Assembly (NCBI GenBank): GCA_015680685.1
Contig: MNCI01001451.1
Span: forward strand, 801,400 to 865,399
Source: Gnetum montanum
Lineage: Eukaryota; Streptophyta; Gnetopsida; Gnetales; Gnetaceae
Reading direction: 5' to 3'
Length of the DNA: 64,000 nt
Shown here: one piece after another, positions 56,470 through 64,000 of the stretch
Position numbering within the stretch: the stretch's first letter is position 1
How the letters are laid out: each line of letters opens with the position of its first letter
Notes under the pieces: model-generated
Told to the model about the DNA's origin: nothing
Database searches by the model: none
Seen by the model: only the letters and a program-made list of their open reading frames with translations
Position numbers and translations under genes: made by a program

Positions 56470-58420
56470 AGATCACACTTCTCTACTTTGAGAGTTAATC
56501 TTTATTTCACTATCATGGAAGTTGAGCATTGGTTGATGTCCATTTTCCCTAAGTAAGGCTTGCTCAATGATAGAATGGATTGATTCTTTGTTGGTGGACA
56601 TGTCTCCACTCATAGGGATAGAGGCTAATACTTTAGCTAGTGCATCCCTATGAGTAGGAGAAGTCATGACCAGGTCGTACAAGTTCAATGACATGTTCTT
56701 TTAGTTTAGGGATCATTTGGCTTTTTCCATTGTTATGAGGAATCTCTCTTCCTTGGCATGTGATGTGTCAATCTTGGTGGTTCTAACCTCCTTCAACCTT
56801 CCTAGAGTTTGTATCTTGGGTTTCAATCCATGTGCCTTAAGTCTTGTCCATGGGTGTAGTTGGTCTTGGTGTAGGTCTTGGTTGGTTACCTTCAGTAGGC
56901 TTATTTGTTGGTTTGGTGATAGGTTACTTTTGCCATCATTGGAGTGATGGTTTCTTGCTAACCTCTAAGTTGTGGACCACTAGAGGTGAGCTTTTATCAT
57001 GGGTTGTTATAGGCTTATTTGTTGAAGGTGAAGGTACCCAGATAACAAATGGCTCCCTAGGCATTGGAGGATTATCAAATCATGATCTTGGTTGTGATAT
57101 TGATGCCACTAAATGTGGGACATGTATGATGAAGGGATTCTTAGGGGCCAAAGGAGGTGGTACCCATATAATAAAGAGCTCTCTAGGCCTTTTTTTGGAC
57201 CTATGGTGGTACTCTAATAGCAAAAAATTCCCTAGGAGGATTACACCGTTTGGTTTCTATGAATGACACTACGGTATAGGAGTTGTTGTTGGCTTTTGGA
57301 GGGTTGGGTTGATTCAACACTAACTCTTCATGGTCTATCATCTTTTGGGGGTCATCTTTTAATTCTAGACAAAAATCAGTGTCATGAGCAGCTAATTGAT
57401 GATAGTAGCAATACCTATCCAATTTGAAGTACTTTGGTAGCCTTGGATTATCTTCGATAACTATCGTTGGATCTCTAGCTACATCACAAAGATGATCATG
57501 CCTCTTATGAGCCTTCTTAGACAGTTGCTTATGTTGTATATGGCTATTTCCAAGAAACTATTCTGGAAGCTTAGAGGGCTTTAGAGGTAACCTTGTGTAC
57601 TTAGATGTATCCTTTTGTCCAAAGTTTGGTCTTGGTTGATTTGGGGCATTGGAAGTGGATGGTTGTGATGAGTCCTAGAATGTGTTACATTGTAGTGATG
57701 TCCACATTTTCCCTTGTTATGTCTTTTTTGATATTGCAACAATGGTTGTATGTTCTTGCTTGGTTTTGTTCTTATCCATCCTTGCATGTTGGCTTTTTTA
57801 GGCCACATAGGCTAGATCAGCTTGCCTTAGCTACCTCCTCAATGTTCTTGGTTTGTGAGAAGGCTTAGCTTAGTGACTGGGTCTCTAGGTAGTAGGAATT
57901 TGACTTAATAAAGTAATTTATTGCTCTCATGTAAGTGACCAAGAGGTGAGTTTTAGCAATAAGCTCTAGAATCTCATTAAGTGTCAAGTTCCACCTTTGG
58001 ATGAACCTTTTCACTAGTTCAAGTGGTCCCTACCTTACCTTCATAAGCTAATCGAATGTGGCATTTGGCTTTAAGTTGTATCTAAAGTAGTTGAAAAATT
58101 GACTAATAAAGTCCTCAAAGGAAGAGATGGAGCCCCTAGGCAAGGTTTGGCACCAATTTAGAGGCTTTCCCTTTAGAGACATGGGGAAAATCTATAGTAT
58201 TGTATGAGGCCAAGCTTGTAAGAAGAGGCACTTAAACTAAAAGGTTACTAGATGTGCATTGGCATTCATTTCATCATTGTATTTGTTTAGGCAAGCCTAC
58301 AAAGAAGGTTATTTTAGGCACCATAGGACTTATAGGATCATCTTGGTAGAAATCTAGAACCTGGACCATTTAGGTTGTGTTGCCTTTAAGGTTTTGTAGT
58401 TGTTTGTTAAGGTCTTGGAT
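56470..58420 (-). pseudogene. gag of element G
   Basis: The gag core at about 58,195-57,990 reads FPMSLKGKPLNWCQTLPRGS, then FEDFISQFFNYFRYNLKPNA, and ends KRFIQRWNLTLNEI: the retrotransposon gag fold with its W-x-x-L-P and F-x-x-x-F pattern. A knuckle-like YCYYHQLAAHDTDFCLELKDD is at about 57,410-57,345, a C-x2-H...H...C arrangement seen in some gypsy gags. A C-terminal frame 56,694-56,473 (MSLNLYDLVMTSPTHRDALA) joins it to the protease. The upstream leader runs to the LTR at 59,880. Frame shifts and stops disable it. Confidence 0.75.
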
Positions 58421-58424
58421 AATT

Positions 58425-59880
58425 TAGAAAGCTTGATCCAAGCCTTGGGGAATCCCTGTGGGTTGTGGTGCTTGTGTTGATGATTGAGGAATAAGTTGTG
58501 AGGTTGGTGGTCTTGTAATGGGCTACGGTATTGAAGGAATAGGCTAGGTTATGGTGGTCATGGATGGGCTAAATAGCAAATAAGATGTTTGAGTTGGAAT
58601 TTATGGTGTGAAGGGGATGAAAGAAGTATGAGGGGCTTGTGTTGCTTATGGTTCCAATGAGGATCCCACTAGCATGATAAAGGGAGATGATGAGGTAGAC
58701 ATCATCGAGGCTAGGTGAATGAAGTGAGGTTGCATTGTAAAGGGTATTGATGATAATAAGGAAGTAGACTAAGACATAGGTTGTGTTTGGCATGTGGCGA
58801 TGATGGGTGTGGACCCAAACATGGTAGGATAGATGGGAGGAGAGTTGGATTGAGGGACTTATCCTATCAATGAGGTGAGAGATGTGGAGTTGGGTTCAAT
58901 TGTTTTGGGGGCTATATATTGGAAAAGAGTTCCAATAAAGGTGTTTGACCTCAAACTCATCTTCCTCTTCTTGGAAATCCTCTAAGCTAATTCCATTAAC
59001 TTATCAACTTGTATGAGTTGTATGAGCATTTATGCATAAAAGTCTGTGAGGGGGATTTGGTCATAAGGGGATGGGATGTATTCTTTCCCATCTTGGCATA
59101 TGATTTTGAATTGATGCTTAGTGTTAGATTTAGAGCATGGTATCAAGAAAATGGATTGTATCTTGGCACAGAGGAAGTTGTAAAATTTCTCATTAATGAC
59201 CATGAAATCTAGGTGTTTTCCTCTTTGCCTAAGCAATTTCCTTCACTATATGATCATAGGATCTTTTGGTTCATATGCATGAACTGCATCTTAGCTAGAT
59301 ACCATATTTATCAAGTCAAGGAGTAGTATGGTTGATTAGTTGAAAGACATTATCAAAAGATGGTTCTAGCCATTTTATTATTTTTAGTAAAAAATGTAGT
59401 ATGTAAGATAATCTACTAACGTAATAGACTAGAAATAGAAAGGTAGTGGAAAATGATTACTAACTAGTGAAAAGGCAAAAAGAAAAAAGTGGTTTATCTA
59501 CTAAATGGAAATGGGTGTTATAGTAGGAATGACATTGAATGGAATGGAGTTGAATAAAATGGCATCTAATGGAATGGTGTTGAATGGAAATGGATGTCAT
59601 AGTAGGAACGGGGTTGTAGTAGATAAGGGCATTGTAGTAGGCATAGGTGTCACAGTGAGATACATTGGCCTCTAGGAAACTAGCAATTACTATAAAATTG
59701 TAGCAAAACCCAACTCCACCACCACTACTTTGCTAAGGCCTATGGAAATGGTTTTGACAATCAACATTAGTTTTAGAGGTATGATTGAAACATAGTAGGC
59801 TTGATGTTGGAAAAATGGTAGAAATGGGTTTATGGCCAAGAATTTGGATAGATGTACTTCTTATAGCATTAGAAAACTAT
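58425..59880 (-). other. 5' leader of element G
   Basis: Between the gag remnant and the 5' LTR no firm protein reading was found. A region at 59,520-59,600 is rich in TGGAAT/TGAATGGAA words. The bases next to the LTR (minus strand ATAGTTTTCTAATGC) do not match a known plant primer tRNA site. Confidence 0.5.
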
Positions 59881-60707
59881 TGGTGTTAGAAATCTTGATT
59901 GCTAGAATGAAAAAATTGAAAGATCCATGTGTCAAAATAGTTTTAACCCCAAATCCCAATGGCCTATGAAAAAATGAGATTCAAGGTACCCTAATCGATC
60001 TTGCTGATCACCCAAAGACTTAAAAAATGTAAATGAAAATAACTATGAAAATGTAAACATAATCATAAATAAAATCATAAATGAAAATGAAAATAAAAAT
60101 GTAAATATAAATAGAAATGACTTTATAAATGGAAATGGAAATGGTATTATAGTTGCATATCCAAAATAAAAACAAGTGTAGAAATAAAAACATAAACTAA
60201 AACTTGCACAACATGAATAATAAAATTTATAAAAGATAAAGAATAAAGGTTCACAAAGTATAGGTTTTTTTCCAAAAGCACATGAAGTTGCTTGCGGAAG
60301 CTCAAAGTCCATTGGAGAAGACAAGCTACATCCTATTGCAACTTGACAATCTAGTTTCTTTCCAATTTCAATTTTAAACAAATTTCCACCAATTTCTACC
60401 AAGTTATGTAATGAGGTTACAAAAATGGATTTTCACTCTTGGTGCAATGGCTACAACGTGGGAGTCTCTATGCCCAACGTAGTGTTAATTTTTATTGTTG
60501 AAGAGTGGATGTAAGATTGCAATGATTGTAATGGACTTTGATGGCTATGAAAAGAGATGTGAAAATTGAAAATATTATTATTGTGAAAGGTTGCCAAAAT
60601 GTCAAAGTGCTCTTGAGTGCCAAGAGTTGGAAATGCCAAAAAGTTGAAAAATGCTAAAAGTTAGAACATGTTAAAAGTTAGGGACTAAAAATGATGTTGA
60701 TGTTGGA

Positions 60708-60715
60708 TTTTTATA
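60708..60715 (-). promoter_or_regulatory. TATA-like box in G 5' LTR
   Basis: TATAAAAA on the minus strand, preceded by CC, lies inside the part missing from the left LTR. Its orientation agrees with gag. Confidence 0.45.
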
Positions 60716-61452
60716 GGGTAGGGTCGATATTTTTGGGACTATGCATTACTACCATTGACTGCTGATAGATTGCTATCAATGTGTAGGTTGCAATGGTCAT
60801 CTTCTCCCAGTGTAGTTACCATTTGTTGTAAGTCTAGAATGGACTATGACCACAAAATCCATCTATACACTATAAATAGTAAATGGATTTCTCTGACTAC
60901 ACTGACACCATTCCTACTACACTGGCATTGGTGGACTACACTAAGGTTGATGAAAAATGGCAAAAGTGGTGGAAAATATGGAAAAAGTTAAAAATTGTGG
61001 AAATGATGGAATCCATTGGTAAGTGTTGTCCCTAGTGGAGATGTTATCTACGTTGGCCATTGGTGACTTGGGATGACTATGCTGGGTGTTGTTGGAAAAA
61101 TAGAAATTCCAACAATTCCAATGTTGCACTTTTGCTGGGTCTTGGTAATAACTCTGTTAGCTATTGTAGCTACTATGTTTACTAAAAATGGCTCTAGCAT
61201 AGTTGGGGCTATGCCCCTATGAAAACCCTTGGAAATGCCAACTTTAGCCATTACCAAGCCATTTTCAGCTTTGCTAGACATTAGGTACCTTTTTCTACTT
61301 GGGAAGTAAGGTAGTAACAACTTTTGAAATATTTTTTTGGTCCCAAGAAAGTTGAAGTATGCAAGATTGTAGCTTACAAACTAGATATCCAACATTTACA
61401 ATGAATCCTTGCCTCAAATTAGAAAATGAAGGTTTCAACATGGATTTTTGGT

Positions 61453-61461
61453 GGTGCTTCA
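61453..61461 (+). other. left flanking direct repeat of the LTR insert
   Basis: GGTGCTTCA here and GGTGTTTCA at 63,191-63,199 differ by one base and bracket the insert, as a 9-bp target duplication would. The match can be extended a few bases leftward with a gap. Confidence 0.5.
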
Positions 61462-63190
61462 CATAGCATGAAAGCTTTGCTTTTTTCTATACTAAGGGTC
61501 TATCATGTTCATGAAAGGCTAATGTAGTGATCGAAATTGTCAGCGGCTGGAAAACACTGACGGGTCATCAATCATAGATAGTCTTAACCCCGTTTCCATG
61601 GGAGGGCCATGCTAGATGGAGTGGAAATGGGGCACCCTGAACGGTTTGGTTGATTAGACAGGGACTTAGTCAGTGTTAATATAACCTTTTGCAATGTGTG
61701 GTTTGAGAAGAAACAACGGGACTGATAGCGTGAAGTAATGCTTAAATGTAAAAAAAAAATAGAAAATAATGTAAAATGTAATAATAAGTAGGAGATAAAG
61801 TAAAATGCAGTTAGAAAAATGCACTGCTTCAAAGCTACAACTTCGCTCTATTAAGGTGGATACAATTGGTTGCACAGCGCTAAGAAGTGCAGAGATCCCA
61901 AGAGTAACCAAGACGCGTAGAGCAAGACGACTGTGTGCTTGAACGTGGACTCAGGCGTTAACACTGTGAAGTGCTACCAAGGTGGTAGAAGAGAGCAGAA
62001 CAAAATACCAACTGAGGATGCTAACTATTTACAATGTCCAACAGAAAGCTTACAATGCTCAAGGTTACAGTGCTAGCCTTTTTGCTTGTTAGCCGACCAA
62101 AATGCTAACCAAAACTAGACCCTTTGAGCATTGCTCATTAGGATATTTAGAGGACCAAGGGCATGCGAAAGATACGGTTTGGACACCACGTGCCCTGGGC
62201 TTGCGTTGACCTCTCTATGCTGCACGTGCCTGCATGACCATTGGGCGAGTCTGCTATGCCGTAATTACACATCTACCACATTGTAATTGCACTATTAGAG
62301 CAACGGTGTGATTAGGTGGAGTGCATTGATGTAGTGTAACTTCTTGCCATGCTTTTCTATGCTTTGTAGTGTAGCATCTTTGGTGCAGTGTAGCATCTTG
62401 TTACGCTGTGCTACGCTATGCAGCGTAGCGTAGCCGTTGGTTCAAAGAAAAGCATTTGTGTTTTGTCCTACTGCATGCATTGGGAACCTTTGAAGTTTGC
62501 TGACTAATTATTGCATATTTTCTATGCTATGCTATGCTATGAAGTGTATCATAGTGTAGCAGCTGTCCTTAGTTGGAAAAAACGTTGCCAATCTACAAAC
62601 GTCACCTTTTGCATTGTGAAGCTTGCCAACTTGCTGATCCTGCCCTTTGAGATGCCTTCTGTCACTTTCATAGAATTGCTACGCCATGTTGTGCCATGTA
62701 GCTTAGTGTAGCGTAGCGGCCAACATGGCCTGCTTCTTGCCAAGTTCATCGCTTTTTGATGAAAGGAGACATTGCTGAAGGACTTGAAGTCAGGCGAGGG
62801 GATTGACTGTCTAGTTTTTTGCTATGGTGTGCTATGCTACGTGGCATAGCATAGCGTAGCACTACACTTTTGCAAACATCTTCTGAAGTTTGCTACGCTA
62901 CATAGCGCAGTGTAGCGTAGTAAAACTCCTTGACTTAGAAAACTTACTGAAGCATTTTACGCGTTCTGAGCAACACCAACAATTCCACACACCCCTCCTA
63001 AGTGCGCTATCAGCTGGATCAACTACTCAGGTGGGCAGGTTGGAGAATTCATTTAGCTTGTTGACACCTGGGGTAGAAAACCTACCAAACTAGACAGTTT
63101 GAACATCAGAGCATCCATCTCCTGAAGAATTGCCGTAACGCTGCATGATTTGCAAAGACCTGGTGAAGCAAGCATGCCTTCAAATTTTGG
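61462..63190. mobile_element. 1.7-kb GC-richer insert in the G LTR
   Basis: The left LTR of G reads straight across this point, so the segment is an addition to the right LTR. It is richer in CpG than its surroundings and therefore probably younger. It holds an LTR-like start (TGTAGTGATCGAAATTGTC near 61,522) resembling 63,344, an A-run near 61,750, and a series of hairpins at 62,405-62,920. No clear terminal inverted repeat and no protein-like reading was found. Confidence 0.7.
62405..62920 (+). repeat. series of five related DNA hairpins
   Basis: Stems of GCTAYGCTA-type repeat at 62,405-62,434 (8-bp perfect core, loop ATGC), 62,531-62,560 (12-bp stem with two G-T pairs, 6-nt loop), 62,678-62,717 (7-bp ends), 62,821-62,860 (40-bp near-palindrome), and 62,893-62,920 (10-bp perfect stem, 8-nt loop). 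The spacers of about 30-120 bp differ from one another. Confidence 0.85.
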
Positions 63191-63266
63191 GGTGTTTCAT
63201 TGATTCCTCTTTGTTGACATTTGGAGGATGGACTTGAGAGACATTGACAAAGAATACAAAACACCA
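63191..63266 (-). repeat. 5' LTR of element G, remainder
   Basis: GGTGTTTCATTGATTCCTC to ACACCA aligns with 48,788-48,863. The end ACACCA is the inverted counterpart of TGGTGTT at 59,881. Confidence 0.85.
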
Positions 63267-63525
63267 CAGAAGACACGATGCTAACGTTGCCACTCGATGA
63301 TCATCAAGATGTTGCTTGTCTACGCTTGAGAGTTGTATTGTTCGAAATTATCGGTCTCCAGCTGGAAGGAAATAGAGACCGTGGGATCACCAGACACGCA
63401 CAGAAGACCCTACCTTCACCTAAGGGCGAGCTGGAATGCATGAAGGTAGAGTACCTTGGGTGGTCCGCACGCGGATCAGACAAGGATTTCCCTAAATGTA
63501 TGTCGAAGTGCTATACGCTGGGTTA

Positions 63526-63572
63526 TGCGTAAACGGCGTAACGGGCATAATCGAGAGCGTAAACAGCGTAAC
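63526..63572 (+). repeat. 16-bp direct repeat GCGTAAAC.GCGTAAC
   Basis: GCGTAAACGGCGTAAC at 63,526 and GCGTAAACAGCGTAAC at 63,557 differ by one base. Both lie in the CpG-rich LTR-like end sequence. Confidence 0.7.
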
Positions 63573-63898
63573 AGATGCGGACAGGGCGTGAATGTAAATG
63601 AGTGTAAATAGAACACAAGTAAGAAATTAGTGTAAACTGTAAATAATGATATTACAGAATGAAAGTACAGTGCACCGGTCTAACGTAGTTGTGATGGAAC
63701 ACAAGGCGGACGAAAAGCCCCGGTGGATGCAGGGATGACTCGGCTGGTTCGCACTGTAGGCGGAGTGTAGAGACTGTGTGCCCAGGATACAGGACTATCT
63801 AGCGTAAAAGGGTTTTTAGCTCTGGTGTGTAGTGTAAATGTTCTCTGGTATGCTCTGGGATTTTTGCCAACCGTCCCGATACAAGTGGAAAAGTGGGG

Positions 63899-63906
63899 TT
63901 TTTATA
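63899..63906 (-). promoter_or_regulatory. TATA-like box in the end LTR-like sequence
   Basis: TATAAAAA on the minus strand in the context GGTATAAAAACCCC. Confidence 0.4.
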
Positions 63907-64000
63907 CCGGTTGTTACGCTAGACTCGGGTTGGGCGACACGTGGACGTTGACCAGGTGCAAAAGGATGTAAAATTTACAAGTGTACAACATATTACATCT

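Larger units (their letters stand above)
59881..61461 (-). repeat. 5' LTR of element G, main part
   Basis: It starts TGGTGTTAGAAATCTT, like the left LTR, and runs in alignment to GGTGCTTCA, where an insert begins. The rest of the LTR resumes at 63,191. It keeps about 600 bp (60,435-61,040) lost from the left copy. Confidence 0.85.
47782..63266 (-). mobile_element. element G: 15.5-kb gypsy element with repeat array in place of pol
   Basis: LTRs with TGGTGTT and (A)ACACCA ends lie at both sides. On the minus strand gag (58.4-57.2 kb) and protease (56.4-56.1 kb) come first, and an integrase tail (50.18-49.97 kb) comes last. Between them, about 5 kb consists of hairpin-rich tandem repeats instead of RT, RNase H and the integrase core. 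The right (5') LTR is split by a 1.7-kb insert. A target-site duplication was not found at the outer ends (AGTGT left, CAGAA right). Confidence 0.75.
63344..64000 (-). mobile_element. CpG-rich LTR-like sequence, cut by window end
   Basis: It begins TGTATTGTTCGAAATTATC, comparable with 61,522 in the insert, and has the same succession: a TCGAAATT block, an A/T-rich TGTAAA-word run (63,590-63,660), and then a GACACGTGG..GTTGACC block (63,938). A TATAAAAA box on the minus strand (63,899-63,906) suggests a minus-strand LTR whose end faces left. High CpG content suggests it is younger than elements A-I. The other end lies outside the window. Confidence 0.45.

Noticed and set aside
56844-57266. 140-residue plus-strand open frame
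   Set aside because: It is antisense to the gag of element G, whose minus-strand reading has recognisable motifs. The Gly/Leu/Val richness comes from the opposite strand.
59520-59600. TGGAAT-rich stretch as a satellite II/III-like array
   Set aside because: Only a handful of imperfect words over 80 bp, inside a retroelement leader. Resemblance to animal GGAAT satellite is coincidental.
62405-62920. CRISPR array reading of the hairpin series
   Set aside because: Repeats differ in length and sequence, spacing is irregular, there are no cas genes, and the surrounding DNA is plant retroelement.
63278-63532. 84-residue plus-strand frame at the right end
   Set aside because: It spans the G LTR flank and the LTR-like sequence, lacks conserved motifs, and its openness is expected from the higher GC content.

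Overview
The window looks like intergenic DNA from a large, repeat-swollen seed-plant genome, with a conifer or other gymnosperm plausible but not proven. It is AT-rich and CpG-poor. It contains no complete host gene that I can support. It is built almost entirely from old, nested, broken LTR retrotransposons of both Ty1/copia and Ty3/gypsy type. Many in-frame stops are TAA/TAG where related proteins have Gln or Trp, which fits C-to-T decay of methylated DNA. All protein calls come from reading the sequence; no database search was run.

Layout. 1-5.3 kb: a copia-type polypurine tract and LTR edge, a 111-bp tandem duplication, a possible plastid-targeted first exon (minus, 2,590-2,757) and a PIF1/Helitron-type helicase remnant (3.69-4.22 kb, plus). 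5.3-12.6 kb: minus-strand remnants F (LTR 5,336-6,182 plus a coiled-coil ORF) and J (candidate LTR 7,405-8,311 plus an unidentified ORF to 9,903). 12.6-17.9 kb: element I, a minus-strand Athila-like Ty3/gypsy copy with gag, protease, RT, RNase H and integrase in order, all broken. 17.9-21.5 kb: element A, a plus-strand copia element (5' LTR, PBS, gag, protease, RT) that lost its integrase core at a CpG-rich patch holding the only N in the window, and is cut inside RT. 21.5-24.9 kb: an unidentified minus-strand ORF and a fragment related to the C family. 24,955-30,841: element B, a copia relative of A with both LTRs, PBS, polypurine tract and a GTTTA target-site duplication, carrying gag remnants but no recognised pol.

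31.1-40.6 kb is a nest. Minus-strand gag/protease E lies beside a plus-strand gag (D), which is split by element C (33,898-39,621, minus). C has LTRs, a polypurine tract, a candidate PBS, a near-perfect 5-bp target duplication and a gag-like ORF without pol. 40.6-47.8 kb holds diverged tandem duplications and no recognisable gene. 47,782-63,266 is element G (minus): two LTRs, gag, protease and an integrase tail. Where RT, RNase H and the integrase core should be there is a roughly 190-bp-period array of inverted repeats. G's right LTR is split by a 1.7-kb GC-richer insert carrying a series of related DNA hairpins. The last 0.7 kb is a CpG-rich LTR-like sequence running off the window.

The most unusual items are the G hairpin array, the hairpin series in the G LTR insert, the ACGT-core palindromes in the A/B LTRs, several gag-bearing elements without pol, and the probable deletion or assembly join at 20,325.
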